Counted from the stretch's first letter, positions 1-9,778 are shown. The stretch is DNA of 64,000 nt from Anaerosolibacter carboniphilus (GCF_014205875.1 NZ_JACHEN010000007.1:101143-165142); one strand, 5' to 3'. The notes: generated from the letters alone by a model not told the origin. Program-made: numbers and translations.

Positions 1-203
1 TAGTCTATGAAAGAGAATCTAGAATAATATTAGGTGCTCAAATTATTTCAAAAACAGATTTAACACAATCTATCAATACCATATCTGTGTGTATTCAAAA
101 CAAAATGACGATTGATGAATTAGGATTTGTTGATTTCTTCTTTCAACCTCATTTCAATAAACCATGGAATTTGTTAAATTTGGCAGGGTTAAGAGCAGAA
201 TAA
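1..203 (+). CDS. C-terminal end of an FAD/NAD(P)-dependent disulfide oxidoreductase (NADH oxidase / CoA-disulfide reductase type), partial
   Basis: The frame is open at the left edge and ends at TAA 201-203, giving about 66 residues. The segment ILGAQIIS, then MTIDEL and [13 protein letters not shown], matches the C-terminal dimerisation domain of pyridine nucleotide-disulfide oxidoreductases. In that family the domain supplies the dimer interface next to the FAD. The active-site cysteine and both dinucleotide folds would lie outside the window, so NADH oxidase, CoA-disulfide reductase and related activities cannot be told apart. A hairpin terminator follows about 35 bases later, so it closes its own transcription unit. 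Confidence 0.8.
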   Translation, partial: VYERESRIILGAQIISKTDLTQSINTISVCIQNKMTIDELGFVDFFFQPHFNKPWNLLNLAGLRAE

Positions 204-239
204 GTGAAATTAGTCGCTTGTTTTATAAAATCTGATATG

Positions 240-268
240 AAGAGAGTCTATTCATTAGGCTCTCTTTT
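240..268 (+). terminator. Rho-independent terminator of the oxidoreductase gene
   Basis: AAGAGAG (240-246) pairs with CTCTCTT (260-266); one G-C and one G-T pair extend the stem. The loop is 9 bases and is followed by TTTT. It lies 36 bases after the stop codon. Confidence 0.75.
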
Positions 269-477
269 AAATTGTGATATGAGAATCATTTACCAATCAA
301 TGATATACATGCTAACGGCAGTATACTGTGCTTGTGGTGTGTGATGTGTTGATAGAGAAGAAATAGAATAAAACAGTTAAAAGGCCTTCTTTAAATCATA
401 ATGGATGATCAGAAAATGGATAATTACTTATCGTTAAGTAAAACATATTTTTGAAGCAATATGAAGGAGGGGCTAAA

Positions 478-1362
478 ATGAATGTTATTGAGATAGAAAA
501 TCTGACGAAATATTATGGCAAGGCACGGGGAATTATGGATATAAACTTTAATGTTGAAGAAGGTGAAATTTTCGGATTTATTGGACCAAATGGGGCAGGC
601 AAGTCAACAACCATTCGGACATTGTTAGCACTGATTTATCCTACAAGCGGAACTGCTAAGATCTTTGGGAAGGACTGTATAAAGTATGGGCCTGAAATAA
701 AAAAGGAAATAGGTTACTTGCCATCGGAAGTTTTTTACTATGATAGGATGAAAGTTATTGATCTTTTAAGGTATTCCGCTAGCTTTTACAAAAAAGACTG
801 TAATAAAAGAATTCGTGAATTGGCTGAAGTCATGAATCTGGATCTCAATAAAAAAATTGATGACCTATCTTTAGGGAACAAAAAGAAAGTTGGTATTGTT
901 CAAGGGCTGCTCCATGAACCAAAACTCATTATACTAGATGAACCCACCAGTGGATTAGATCCACTTATGCAGCAAAATTTTTTCGATTTGTTGGCGGCAG
1001 AAAACAAAAAAGGAGCAACCATCCTTTTTTCTTCTCACATTTTAAGTGAAGTTCAGCGATTATGCAATCGCGTTGCCATTATTAAAGAAGGTAGAATCGT
1101 AAAAGTTGAAAAGATCAGCACCTTAAAAGAAAACACTTACAAGAAATTCAAAATTGAAACTGTGTCAAATATAGAAAAGAATCATTTTGATATTACCGGT
1201 ATTAGTGATTTGGAGGTAAAGGAGAACATTGTAAGCTTCTTATTTAGAGGTAATATTAATTCTATTTTGAAAAAGATTTCTCAAATAGAGATTGTTAATC
1301 TTTGGATAGAGGAACCAAACCTTGAAGAGATATTTATGCATTACTATGTAAAGGAGGACTGA
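478..1362 (+). CDS. ABC transporter ATP-binding protein (CcmA/DrrA-type exporter)
   Basis: A 294-residue nucleotide-binding subunit that would power the two membrane subunits encoded next. Visible motifs are Walker A GPNGAGKST near residue 36, the signature LSLGNKKKVG, Walker B LIILDEPTSGLD and the switch His in SSHILSEV. The C-terminal 80 residues are the variable extension common in ABC-2 exporters. I chose ATG 478, preceded by GAAGGAGGGG, over an upstream in-frame TTG at 451. The next gene starts 4 bases after its stop, so the two are co-transcribed and probably translationally coupled. Substrate unknown; this class exports drugs, peptides or lipids. Confidence 0.9.
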   Translation: MNVIEIENLTKYYGKARGIMDINFNVEEGEIFGFIGPNGAGKSTTIRTLLALIYPTSGTAKIFGKDCIKYGPEIKKEIGYLPSEVFYYDRMKVIDLLRYSASFYKKDCNKRIRELAEVMNLDLNKKIDDLSLGNKKKVGIVQGLLHEPKLIILDEPTSGLDPLMQQNFFDLLAAENKKGATILFSSHILSEVQRLCNRVAIIKEGRIVKVEKISTLKENTYKKFKIETVSNIEKNHFDITGISDLEVKENIVSFLFRGNINSILKKISQIEIVNLWIEEPNLEEIFMHYYVKED

Positions 1363-1366
1363 AGCT

Positions 1367-2164
1367 ATGAATATGTTTCTGCATGAATTGAAGGCTTACA
1401 GGAAATCCACCATTACTTGGACACTATCCTTGGTTGGACTGATTTTACTTTTCTTTTCCATGTTTCCATCTATTTCAAAGGAAGCGGAAGAGTTCAAAAA
1501 GATAATGGAGGGTTTTCCTGAGGCCCTAAGGCTGGCATTAGGGATTTCAGTGGAAAATATAGGCTCTATTTTAGGGTTTTATTCTTACGTATTCTTATAT
1601 ATTTCACTTTGCGGAGCAATTCAAGCTATGAATTTAGGAACATCCATCGTATCTAAAGAAGTACGTGAAAAGACAGCAGATTTTCTTTTATCTAAACCTG
1701 TTACCCGTACACAAGTCATGACTTCAAAGCTTTTGGCAGCGTTAGCCTCATTGGTTATTACGAATGTATTTTATTTAACAGCTGCAGTCATTATGGCATC
1801 TCTGGTAGAGACAAAAGCGTACAGTACAAAAATATTTTTGATGATTTCCTTGACATTGTTTTTCCTTCAGCTTATATTCCTGGCTTTGGGCATTATCGTT
1901 TCTGTTGTGGTTCCGAAGATCAAATCGGTGCTTCCCATCTCTTTGGGGATTGTATTTACATTCTTTATCATTAGCGCGCTGGCTTCTACTACTGGGGATG
2001 ATGCCCTACGCTATATCACTCCCTTTAAATATTTTGACTTAGCCTATATTGTACAACATTCTAGTTATGAGCCCACTTTTGTTATGGCAGCAATAGGCTT
2101 TATAGCTGCAGCAATTACAATTAGTTATTTTATTTATTGTAGAAAGGACATACATGCAGTTTAA
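1367..2164 (+). CDS. ABC-2 type transporter permease, subunit 1
   Basis: A 265-residue integral membrane protein with about six hydrophobic segments. After the first external loop it has the cytoplasmic motif SKEVREKTADFLLSKPVTR, typical of ABC-2 permeases that pair with CcmA-like ATPases. RBS AAGGAGGAC lies inside the end of the ATPase gene. It is about 30-35% similar by eye to the next gene, which carries the same motif (SKEERDKTAEFLFAKPISR), so the two permeases are an ancient tandem duplication and probably form a heterodimer. Confidence 0.87.
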   Translation: MNMFLHELKAYRKSTITWTLSLVGLILLFFSMFPSISKEAEEFKKIMEGFPEALRLALGISVENIGSILGFYSYVFLYISLCGAIQAMNLGTSIVSKEVREKTADFLLSKPVTRTQVMTSKLLAALASLVITNVFYLTAAVIMASLVETKAYSTKIFLMISLTLFFLQLIFLALGIIVSVVVPKIKSVLPISLGIVFTFFIISALASTTGDDALRYITPFKYFDLAYIVQHSSYEPTFVMAAIGFIAAAITISYFIYCRKDIHAV

Positions 2165-2205
2165 ATATATTGGCTTTTGAGTTTTTATAGGAGGAGGCTT
2201 GACAT

Positions 2206-3003
2206 ATGAATATTTTTATTAGGGAAATGAAAGCCAATAGGACATCTCTTATTATATGGTGTATTGGTGTATTCTTAATGATTATCAGTGGTATGGGTAA
2301 ATATGCTGGTCTATCAACCACGGGTCAATCTATCAATGAATTACTGTCTCAAATGCCAAAATCTCTACAGGCTATTATGGGTATAGGCACCTTTGATTTA
2401 TCAACGGCCAGTGGTTACTACGGTGTACTCTTTATTTATTTGGCAGTTATGGCAACTATTCATGCTGCAATGCTTGGAGCCAATATCATTTCAAAGGAGG
2501 AACGGGATAAAACAGCAGAATTTTTGTTTGCAAAACCTATTTCGAGAAATAGAATAATAACATCAAAATTACTCGCTTCTTTAATCAATATATTTATATT
2601 CAATCTTGTAACTTTGATATCTTCAATTTTTATGGTACAAAAATACAGCAATGGAGAAGCGATAATGGGTGACATAACAATACTGATGATTGCAATGTTT
2701 ATCTTACAGCTTATTTTTTTATTGATCGGCACAGCAATAGCAGCGATAAGTAAGAATCCAAAGACTGCTACATCTCTATCCACGGGAATACTATTGATTA
2801 CATTTATGTTATCTATTGCGATCGACTTGAATAGCAGGATAGAAAATTTGAAATATCTTACCCCATTTAAATATTATGACGCTAAAAATTTGATGCTTGA
2901 TGGAGGCTTTGATACCGTCTATATAATATTATCCATTGTAATTATTGCTGCACTACTTAGTGGAACCTATTTATTTTATAAGAAAAGAGATTTAAACGTA
3001 TAG
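2206..3003 (+). CDS. ABC-2 type transporter permease, subunit 2
   Basis: A 265-residue paralogue of the preceding permease, with the same length, about six TM segments, a shared MNxFxxExKAxRxSxIxW start and a shared LRYxTPFKYxD segment near the C-terminus. RBS AGGAGG lies 8 bases before ATG 2206. It lies 41 bases after the first permease with no terminator between, so the ATPase and both permeases form one operon. Substrate cannot be read from the sequence. Confidence 0.87.
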   Translation: MNIFIREMKANRTSLIIWCIGVFLMIISGMGKYAGLSTTGQSINELLSQMPKSLQAIMGIGTFDLSTASGYYGVLFIYLAVMATIHAAMLGANIISKEERDKTAEFLFAKPISRNRIITSKLLASLINIFIFNLVTLISSIFMVQKYSNGEAIMGDITILMIAMFILQLIFLLIGTAIAAISKNPKTATSLSTGILLITFMLSIAIDLNSRIENLKYLTPFKYYDAKNLMLDGGFDTVYIILSIVIIAALLSGTYLFYKKRDLNV

Positions 3004-3068
3004 GTATTGGACGTAATTCAATGTACGGAGAAACTGCTGGAGACAGAGAAAAGTTGATAAATTAATGA

Positions 3069-3428
3069 ATGGTTATGGAAAGGCAGATGATGAATTTGGA
3101 TGTATCACAGGAAATGATTTTAGAACTGCAAAGGAAACTACGAGATGCAAGTATGAATTACTGGATAAAGCATGTATTTAATACTTGGCAGTGGTGGCTT
3201 AATATAGCGACTCTCATTCTGCCAGTTGTTTTATGGTGGAAGCTTGTGGATAAGAGAAAGCTGATGAAAATTGTTATTTATGGTTTCTTTGCCAGCGCCT
3301 TTGCTGTTTTCTTTGATACCATCGGCGAAACCTCAGTACTGTGGGAATATCCATATCTAATTATTCCGATGGACTATATTTTAATTGATACGGATTATTC
3401 TGTTCTACCGATTGCATACATGGGGTAA
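3069..3428 (+). pseudogene. CBO0543-type membrane protein, 3' end removed by a Tn3-family insertion
   Basis: The 119 visible residues include NYWIKHVFNTWQWWLN, a second hydrophobic helix and VLWEYPYLIIP, resembling the Firmicute CBO0543 family of small multi-TM proteins, which normally carry further TM helices. The reading frame runs directly into GGGGTAATACC at 3422, the left inverted repeat of the transposon; the last codons (ATG GGG TAA) are made by that repeat. This is direct evidence of gene truncation. The start is uncertain: ATG 3069, 3075 and 3087 are all in frame and none has a strong RBS. Native function unknown. Confidence 0.7.
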
Positions 3429-3444
3429 TACCAGCAACCGTGTT
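3422..3444 (+). repeat. Left terminal inverted repeat of the Tn3-family element
   Basis: The sequence begins GGGGTAATACCAGCAACC. Tn3-family ends characteristically begin with GGGG. Its inverse, with only G-to-A differences at three of 23 positions, is found at 8894-8916. It supplies the stop codon of the interrupted upstream gene. Confidence 0.65.
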
Positions 3445-3528
3445 ATGTACTGAAAAGTAACTGTAAATATATGTTAAATACATATAAGCCATCTCCACAT
3501 CATATGAAGTGTTGCGATGGCTTATTAA

Positions 3529-6489
3529 CTATATGGCTATTTCTATTGGTATTCTTTCGTCCATATCCAAGTCAAAATGCCCATATGGGTTTATATGTGT
3601 ATAAATCAGTGGAGTCAGTGCTCTGAAATCTTCAGGAGCCATAATATCGTATATCCTGCTCTGTGTTAATACCTGCTGTATCATAAGGGTATTGATATAT
3701 ACAAGACAGTTTTGCAGTAAATGTAGACTTAACACTGCAATTTCCTGGTCTTCAATTCGATTCGTTGATATTTCTCCACCTTTACCATAGAATATAAAAG
3801 AGTTTGCAGAATTCCAATTCTCAACGACATTGAGCCCTTCATGAATCTCCCTTCTAAGTTCCTCTGAATCAAGGTATTGGCACAGAAATATTGTCTTTAT
3901 AGCTTTGCCTAACTCTGCAAGTGCTTGATAAGTTGGGTGTTTCAGATTATTTCTTGTGAAACGTTTCATAATAGCTTCTGTCTCAGCGGTTCCAAGTCTT
4001 AAAGCTGTAGCATACTTAACCATTTGGTCATATTGCTGCCGAATAAGATCCCAATTGATAGGTCTAGTAAGAATCGGTTGAAGGTTTGGGAAAGCATCAC
4101 TTATGCCAGTATCTGGGCGATAAAGCTTTTGTGAGTTTATTGCCTTTAATCTGGGCATAAGCTGGAAGTTTAACAAGTGGCAGAAAGCAAAGGCAACTTC
4201 ACTTTGACCATGGGAATCTACAAAGTTTTTTTCTATTTCCATGTCAGTACAATGCTTTAATAGCCCATCGATCATAGCTGATACTTCGGAAGATGAGCAA
4301 GATTTGAGTTGTGAGTAAATACAGGTTGAATTCTTTTCAACGTGCCAGTAGATCATTACACCACGGCCCCGATATCTTATGTGCCATTCTGTCATGAGGT
4401 TCTGATCCCATGCCCCAAATTTCTTTGAATCTGATGCACACGTGGTTGTACCTTCACCCCATACATCTTGTACTCTGGCTTTTAATATAGCATTTACTAT
4501 TTCTGATATGGCATTTCTAAGATTGTCTTTATGTATAAATTTTTTACGGATATACAGCAGATCATTATAGCTCTCTCCATGATTGCCAGCTGCTACACGC
4601 TTTAACCCGGTATTAGTACCAAGTCCATATAAAGCTAATATAAGGCGTTTTTGTATTGTAGATCGGTCTAATCGTTCATGCGTGGCTACAGTCTTGAAGT
4701 GATCTGTGAAATTAATTCGAAGATCTGATTCTTTCAAAACATCTAATAAATTAGTCATTGGCCATAAATGAAGTATTTCTGATTTTAGCTTTGATAGATT
4801 TTGTGGTTCCTGCTGCGGAGCACTTGGGGATAAAGTTATCCATCCATTACTCCTATCGGATAATCTTACTTTCGAATTCTTGGGGATTTCATCATTAAAC
4901 TTAGACAAAGCAGTATACATGCTTTGCTTTATACTGCTTATAAATTCATCCGCATCCAAGGGCTTCTTTAATGCACTATAGTTTTCTTCTCGGCGTTTTT
5001 CAAAATCAGTCGGTAGGTCTTCATCAGGATTCCTATACCTGCTTGCTCCTACTACCCATATTTCTTTGCAACGTAATTTGTCCCTTAAAGACTGCAAAGC
5101 AACTATTTCATAGTTTATCCTGTTTACTCGATCTCTTCCAGCATCGTCTCTTTCTATAACAGCTTCTTTCATTCCTGGTCTAACTACACCTTCTATGGGA
5201 ACATAATCAGTTTCAGAAAAGTAATGGGTACCGATATGATAATATTTCCGTATAATTTCTAATGCTTTTATTACAGGCTTATGCATGTCATTATTTGATC
5301 TAAATTCAAGAGTGTCTAGAATTTCTGGAACCATACGCCTGTAATGTGTACTATAGGAGGCTCTCATAACCGTATATACCTTTTTCTTATATGCAGAACC
5401 AGTATTTTTAAATTCCTTTACTAAAGCTTTTAAGGTACTCTCGCTTACCACAGGGAATAATATTTCACGAATAATGCCGTCTGGATTACTTAGTGCTGCA
5501 TCTGCCATTTGAAATAATATACCTGTTTTACCGTTTACTTTCCGAAAGTCATTTATAAGTTCTTTATCTACTTTTCTTTCAGCTCTTACACTTATTCTGT
5601 GGATTATCTGAATGAGCAGTTCTATAAGGTTATCTGTTATTTCTCTGCATCTGAGCCAAAAGAACGCTGATAAGAGAGTATACCTAACAGCTTCAGGGTG
5701 TCTTCTAAGTTCTCTCAAATCTTCAGCTACAGCCCTTTGCTTATATTTTTTTAAAACCTTTTGGGGGATATTATTAAATAGATCATTGGGAAGTCCAAGC
5801 TGTTGAATCGTCTTTAGTTTCGTTACTTCTCTAAATACACTTTCCAAGCCTATGCGTCCAGGATCGGCGCGCAGTTCACTGAAAGAAATATTGTCTTCAT
5901 TGCTGCCATCAAGTTCATTTTCATCATATGCAGTCAGGTCTTTAATTAAGTGATCCATCCTAGATATTGAATCTGGAGACAGTTTCTTATATATATCCTG
6001 AAAGAATTGATTTTCATAGGTGTATATTGCTGATTTTGTTAAACGATCTATCCTATCTGGTGTTGGAGGCTCAATATGCAATTCCCTGAACCGTTTATAA
6101 GCTTCAACTTTTAGATGATCTATATCCAGATCGTAGTATAAAACGTGCTTACGTAGCCATTCAGTCATATTATTAGCATCTTCGGCCGATGGCTCACGAA
6201 AGCCAAAGAAATCTCTTATCTGTGCTTTATGATTAAAGAATGTTCTGCTGTTTATATCATAAAGCTCAAACTGCCGTGCTTCTGTTTGCGTTTGCTTTGC
6301 TATGTATTCGATAATTGTTTTAGGGATTTCACCTTTTGAATTTGGAAATCTTGCTTCATATTGAAAAAACTTAAACATAACAGCGAAACCCAATCTTGTT
6401 TCCCCTGTTTTGTTGCCAATCGTAGATAATTCATTTGGTAAAAAAGTAAAATGTTCGATCAATTCGTCTACTTCCCAGTTACGTTTCAC
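3529..6489 (-). CDS. tnpA: Tn3-family transposase TnpA
   Basis: A 986-residue transposase, the normal Tn3-family length, which binds the terminal repeats and carries out replicative transposition. The N-terminus has the family's DUF4158-like segment ([28 protein letters not shown]). The C-terminal DDE catalytic domain shows [10 protein letters not shown] (first Asp), [14 protein letters not shown] (second Asp) and a Glu in the VVENWNSAN region. No frameshift or internal stop is seen, so it may be active. It reads toward the left repeat, with the usual tnpA placement beside the element's end. RBS AGGAGAGATGCTTTG precedes ATG. Confidence 0.95.
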   Translation of the reverse strand: MKRNWEVDELIEHFTFLPNELSTIGNKTGETRLGFAVMFKFFQYEARFPNSKGEIPKTIIEYIAKQTQTEARQFELYDINSRTFFNHKAQIRDFFGFREPSAEDANNMTEWLRKHVLYYDLDIDHLKVEAYKRFRELHIEPPTPDRIDRLTKSAIYTYENQFFQDIYKKLSPDSISRMDHLIKDLTAYDENELDGSNEDNISFSELRADPGRIGLESVFREVTKLKTIQQLGLPNDLFNNIPQKVLKKYKQRAVAEDLRELRRHPEAVRYTLLSAFFWLRCREITDNLIELLIQIIHRISVRAERKVDKELINDFRKVNGKTGILFQMADAALSNPDGIIREILFPVVSESTLKALVKEFKNTGSAYKKKVYTVMRASYSTHYRRMVPEILDTLEFRSNNDMHKPVIKALEIIRKYYHIGTHYFSETDYVPIEGVVRPGMKEAVIERDDAGRDRVNRINYEIVALQSLRDKLRCKEIWVVGASRYRNPDEDLPTDFEKRREENYSALKKPLDADEFISSIKQSMYTALSKFNDEIPKNSKVRLSDRSNGWITLSPSAPQQEPQNLSKLKSEILHLWPMTNLLDVLKESDLRINFTDHFKTVATHERLDRSTIQKRLILALYGLGTNTGLKRVAAGNHGESYNDLLYIRKKFIHKDNLRNAISEIVNAILKARVQDVWGEGTTTCASDSKKFGAWDQNLMTEWHIRYRGRGVMIYWHVEKNSTCIYSQLKSCSSSEVSAMIDGLLKHCTDMEIEKNFVDSHGQSEVAFAFCHLLNFQLMPRLKAINSQKLYRPDTGISDAFPNLQPILTRPINWDLIRQQYDQMVKYATALRLGTAETEAIMKRFTRNNLKHPTYQALAELGKAIKTIFLCQYLDSEELRREIHEGLNVVENWNSANSFIFYGKGGEISTNRIEDQEIAVLSLHLLQNCLVYINTLMIQQVLTQSRIYDIMAPEDFRALTPLIYTHINPYGHFDLDMDERIPIEIAI

Positions 6490-6527
6490 AAAGCATCTCT
6501 CCTAACCGAATGTAGTTTCTATTGATA

Positions 6528-7040
6528 CTATTTTCGGCTTTTCTCTCTTTGTTCTGCATACCTGTAAAGACTCGTTTTACAAACGCCTGTGGCTTTTGTT
6601 ATTTCAGAGATAGAATATTCTTTGCTATCATACATCTTTAAAGCCAGGTCAACATCGTTTTTGCTTTTGGATGGGCGACCCCCCTTACGACCGCGTGCCC
6701 TGGCACTGGCAAGTCCTTCCTTGGTTCTTTGACTGATTAAATCCCTTTCAAATTGACTGATGCCAGCAAAGATTGTAAACATCAATTTGCCCTGAGGCGT
6801 GGTCGTATCCACCCATGCTTCCTTGAGGCTTTTTATATTGGCACCTTTTTTCTCTATAAGCTCCACAATTTGAAATAGATCTTTTGTGGATCTGCTCAAG
6901 TGTGTTAGCTCACTTATAATGATTGTATCTCCTGGTCTAATGTTATCAAGCAGTCGATCCAGCTCTGGACGCTCTTTTTTCGTACCAGTTATTTTCTCAC
7001 AAAATATTCTCTCACAACCGGCTTGTGTTAACTGATCCAT
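6528..7040 (-). pseudogene. Serine resolvase lacking the catalytic N-terminus
   Basis: 170 residues matching a Tn3-type resolvase from about residue 20 onward: the GTKKERPELDRLL, GDTIIISELTHLSRS and FERDLISQRTKEG segments and a C-terminal helix-turn-helix. The first ATG corresponds to mid-domain. In-frame sequence just upstream reads QDQNLDRQ, the expected continuation, but the preceding YxRVS block with the nucleophilic serine is absent and a stop (TAG) comes about a dozen codons upstream. It should therefore be catalytically dead, though DNA binding could survive. An intact resolvase lies 850 bases upstream, so this looks like a relic displaced by cargo acquisition. Confidence 0.75.
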
Positions 7041-7102
7041 CTGACGATCTAAATTCTGATCTTGCTTAATAACGGACTATTCTTTCAAGTAGATTCTTAC
7101 TG

Positions 7103-7828
7103 CTAGCCCATAATGAGCATTTGGAGTCCTATTAAAGACAATAAGATACTAACAAATTTCATGAAATTTTCTTTAGACATTTTTTCAATGATCTTCTTTC
7201 CACTCCATGTACCAAATATCATGGCAATTCCCATAAAAAGCCCAATGAAAATCTCCTTTGATCCTATGCCTAAATATTTCTGATAGACGATCGTTTTAGT
7301 GATATGCATTGCCACTGCTGTAACAGCTTCGCTAGAAATATAAGCAACCGGAGAAAGGTTTAATGATAGAAAAAGAGCGGCTCCAATTGGGCCAGCGCTT
7401 CCCACAAGACCGGAAATTAGCCCTACGATTCCACCTCCAATGAACATTACTCTATTATTCGCCTCAAATTTCAACAGCTTATAATATTTTAGAATGACAA
7501 ATAGAATAATAGCTGCCCCTATAGTTCTTGTTACGAGACTTTTGGGAATAGCAATAAAGGACAAAGACCCTATTATGCTCATAGGGATCGCTCCTAATAT
7601 AAAGATTTTCACAGGTTTCCATTCAATCACCTTAAACCCCATGAATACCCTCGATAGGTTTCCAATTAGTTGTGCAATCGTAAGAATCGGAACAGCCAAA
7701 GTAGTACCTATTGTATTTGTGAGGAGTGGAAGCAACAGCAATGCTCCACCAAACCCTGCTGCACCAGATATCGCTGCAGCTAAAAAGCTGCCAACAAATA
7801 AAACCATGTATTGTGTGATATTTCCCAT
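7103..7828 (-). CDS. TauE/SafE family membrane permease (transposon cargo)
   Basis: A 241-residue membrane protein with about eight hydrophobic segments. It has the family hallmark SGAAGFGGALLLLPLL near the N-terminus and the repeated GLVGSAGPIGAALFL in the second half. Family members move sulfite, sulfoacetate, other organosulfur anions or unknown anions. I chose ATG 7828, preceded by AAAGGAG; upstream in-frame ATGs exist (7840 and 7888) but sit on or before that RBS. It lies between the broken and the intact resolvase, 6-70 bases from each, so it is cargo of the Tn3 element. Substrate is not deducible; a link to metal-thiol or sulfite stress is only a guess. Confidence 0.85.
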   Translation of the reverse strand: MGNITQYMVLFVGSFLAAAISGAAGFGGALLLLPLLTNTIGTTLAVPILTIAQLIGNLSRVFMGFKVIEWKPVKIFILGAIPMSIIGSLSFIAIPKSLVTRTIGAAIILFVILKYYKLLKFEANNRVMFIGGGIVGLISGLVGSAGPIGAALFLSLNLSPVAYISSEAVTAVAMHITKTIVYQKYLGIGSKEIFIGLFMGIAMIFGTWSGKKIIEKMSKENFMKFVSILLSLIGLQMLIMG

Positions 7829-7894
7829 TCTATAAAACATCTCCTTTAATCCCTTCGGATAACATATCAATCCTGTGGGTATATTCAATAAACT

Positions 7895-8458
7895 CTATAA
7901 CCCACCAAGCTCTTTAACTCGACGATAAAAGGTGCCACGGTTCAAATTAAGTTTTTGCATAGCATCAACAGCTGTAATTTCACCTTTTTTCCAAAGACCT
8001 ATGACTTTATCCCAATCTTTTGGCTTATCAATTTTTGGTCTTCCAAACTGTTTTCCTTTGAGACGTGCAGCAACAATTCCTTCTCTTTGTCGCTGCAGGG
8101 TACTTTCTCTTTCAAGCTCTGATAAGGCTCCAAATATAGTAAGCATAAATCTACCCTGAGGAGTAGTAGTATCAATATTTTCTTTTAAGGATACCAGGTC
8201 TACCTTTTTATCTTGAAGTTGTTGTACGATGGAAAGCAAATCCCTTGTGCTACGGGCCAATCGGGATATACTTTCTATATATAGGGTGTCACCCTCCCTA
8301 ACGTACTCAAGCATTTTTTTCAGTTGTGGTCTGTCTGTATTTTTTCCAGAGACTTTTTCCATAAAGAATTTATCAATTCCTAAATCAGATAAAGCCATTT
8401 CTTGTCTGTCCATATTCTGATCAGTGGTAGATACTCTTATATATCCAATTTTAGACAT
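7895..8458 (-). CDS. tnpR: Serine resolvase TnpR (intact)
   Basis: A 187-residue site-specific recombinase that resolves transposition cointegrates. The N-terminal GYIRVSTTDQNMDRQ contains the catalytic serine (residue 10). RLARSTRDLL and the ERESTLQRQREGI helix E follow, then a C-terminal helix-turn-helix (AMQKLNLNRGTFYRRV). ATG 8458 is preceded by AAGGAGAAC. The A/T-rich region upstream (about 8500-8615) carries repeated TGTCACA motifs expected of its res site. It is only about 45% similar by eye to the truncated resolvase, so the two are not a recent duplication. Confidence 0.93.
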   Translation of the reverse strand: MSKIGYIRVSTTDQNMDRQEMALSDLGIDKFFMEKVSGKNTDRPQLKKMLEYVREGDTLYIESISRLARSTRDLLSIVQQLQDKKVDLVSLKENIDTTTPQGRFMLTIFGALSELERESTLQRQREGIVAARLKGKQFGRPKIDKPKDWDKVIGLWKKGEITAVDAMQKLNLNRGTFYRRVKELGGL

Positions 8459-8499
8459 GTAAGTTCTCCTTTTTTTATAATTTTACCTCTACAATATAT

Positions 8500-8615
8500 C
8501 ACTTCTGTCACATAAATACCATGAATAATTTTGTGATGTCACAAAATATGAAATCAGATATTTAGTGACATGATTTTCTAATGTCACAAAAGGTATACTT
8601 TTTGTGATTATATTT
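8500..8615. promoter_or_regulatory. Candidate res recombination site and tnpR promoter region
   Basis: Five copies of a TGTCACA-type half site occur in both orientations. TGTCACA is at 8506 and a near-palindrome TTGTGATGTCACAA at about 8531-8544. GTGACAT and ATGTCAC flank 8 bases around 8565-8587, and a final TTTTTGTGATT sits near 8600. Resolvase sites normally comprise three such dyads immediately upstream of tnpR, which matches position and size. Which pair forms the crossover site cannot be fixed by eye. Confidence 0.65.
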
Positions 8616-8629
8616 TATACAATTAGATA

Positions 8630-8642
8630 TTGGCGAGACCCC
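8630..8642 (-). repeat. Tn3-like end motif GGGGTCTCGCCAA, copy 1
   Basis: Read on the minus strand this is GGGGTCTCGCCAA, resembling termini of Gram-positive Tn3 elements. An exact copy in the same orientation lies at 34070-34082, and similarity continues about 10 more bases outside it. It may mark a true or former right end of the element at 8642. Confidence 0.45.
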
Positions 8643-8874
8643 TTATTTGATTTATACCATGTGGAATAGGATGCATACTGACTACAATTTTACATGGAGT
8701 ATCTCCGTATGTTAACTTGGATAAATTTAAACATTGAAGTAAAATACCTAACTTTTTAATCGGGAATCTTCAATCAAGTAATATCTATAACTAAAATATA
8801 TTGGCAAAAAGTACTGCTTGTTAAATATTTAGAACATTGTAGATCTTAAGGATGGATTTAACAATTATATTTTG
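8643..8874. other. AT-rich stretch without a recognisable gene
   Basis: No convincing open frame or ribosome site. In the frame that would continue the interrupted CBO0543 gene, the first codons read IYLIYTMWNR before decaying to stops, which weakly resembles the family's YMLIYQ segment. Confidence 0.4.
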
Positions 8875-8920
8875 AAATAGGGATAATACCAGCAACATGG
8901 TTGTTGGTATTATCCCTATT
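8875..8920. repeat. Long hairpin built from two transposon-end-like arms
   Basis: A stem of about 22 base pairs with one G-T wobble and a 3-base loop (ATG), centred near 8898. The left arm contains GGGATAATACCAGCAAC, matching the element's left repeat at 16 of 17 positions. The right arm is its inverse and matches the left repeat in inverted orientation over 20 of 23 positions. It could be the right end of the transposon, a solo end-to-end junction, or a strong bidirectional terminator. Confidence 0.55.
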
Positions 8921-9189
8921 TGTAGAATCAAGTTAAAACTTTAAAGCAGTTATAGAATACATAAGAATAAATAAGTGATTGTTTATTATTTTGCAATTCC
9001 TAAACTACACTGTTTGAGGAAAGAATATTTATTGTTTGTATAATCCTGATATTATTGTATTAGTAAACGATTAATTACAGATCATTTTAATGATTATTTG
9101 ATTTGGTAGAACACATTATAAGCACAATAAAATCAGATAATAACAACTTAGTTATCGAAATTCTTACCCAATTTTCTGGAGAACATAAA

Positions 9190-9247
9190 AAAGAGTCTCT
9201 TTGGTAGTTATGATTGTAAGCTAAAATCATTGCCAAAGAGACTCTTT
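9190..9247 (-). terminator. Terminator of the ferredoxin gene
   Basis: A perfect 15-bp stem: AAAGAGTCTCTTTGG (9190-9204) with CCAAAGAGACTCTTT (9233-9247). On the minus strand it is followed by TTTTTTATG. The 28-base loop is long. Confidence 0.7.
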
Positions 9248-9251
9248 GAAT

Positions 9252-9476
9252 TTAGTATGAAGTATAATTATTCGTATTTATGAGAGTATCATCTATTGTA
9301 ATAGACCAAGTAGGGCAGATAGATTCAGCATGCCTAGCCATCATAAGTAATTCGCCACTAAGTTCTGTATCTAAGGATATAGGTTTGCCATTAATATCTG
9401 TTTGGAAAACATCAGGGCACACCCCACCACACAAACCACAATACATACATGAGTTTTTATTGATAAAGGCTTTCAT
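9252..9476 (-). CDS. Single-cluster [4Fe-4S] ferredoxin
   Basis: A 74-residue soluble electron carrier. The N-terminal CMYCGLCGGVCPDVF and the distal ESICPTWSI give the CxxCxxC...CP pattern of Thermotoga/Clostridium-type monocluster ferredoxins; the extra CP after the first block is typical of the disulfide-bearing subtype. ATG 9476 is chosen because AGGAG lies 8 bases before it; two more upstream in-frame ATGs are too close to that RBS. It stands alone between a terminator and a divergent regulatory pair. Its partner is unknown. Confidence 0.9.
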   Translation of the reverse strand: MKAFINKNSCMYCGLCGGVCPDVFQTDINGKPISLDTELSGELLMMARHAESICPTWSITIDDTLINTNNYTSY

Positions 9477-9778
9477 GGACATCACTCCTATTATCTTTTA
9501 GATAGACGCTGCTAATCTACAAGTACTTCATACATTTGATATGAAACGACTTGTTTTAAGTTATTTCCCTAAAATCGATGGATTATACAATAATGATGTT
9601 AGAATAGATTGAAAGATATAATTGCATATAGATTGAAGAAGGACTGTAGATTAGAGGATATAATAATCGTGAAAAGATAATATTAAAAGATCATACGCTA
9701 GAAATGTAATTCTTGGCCATTATATAATGAATATATTATTGAACAAAACTAAAATGTAGAGTATAAGGATGGATTACC

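Larger units (their letters stand above)
3422..8916 (-). mobile_element. Tn3-family transposon carrying a TauE/SafE permease
   Basis: The element holds a full-length Tn3-type transposase, two serine resolvase genes and one cargo permease, all on the minus strand. The left end is fixed by an inverted repeat starting GGGG at 3422. The right end is uncertain. An inverted copy matching 20 of the first 23 repeat positions ends at 8916, while another Tn3-like end sequence (GGGGTCTCGCCAA, reading inward) ends at 8642. The 5 bases outside the left end (TACAT) are repeated beside neither candidate, so the element has probably decayed or rearranged since insertion. Confidence 0.65.
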
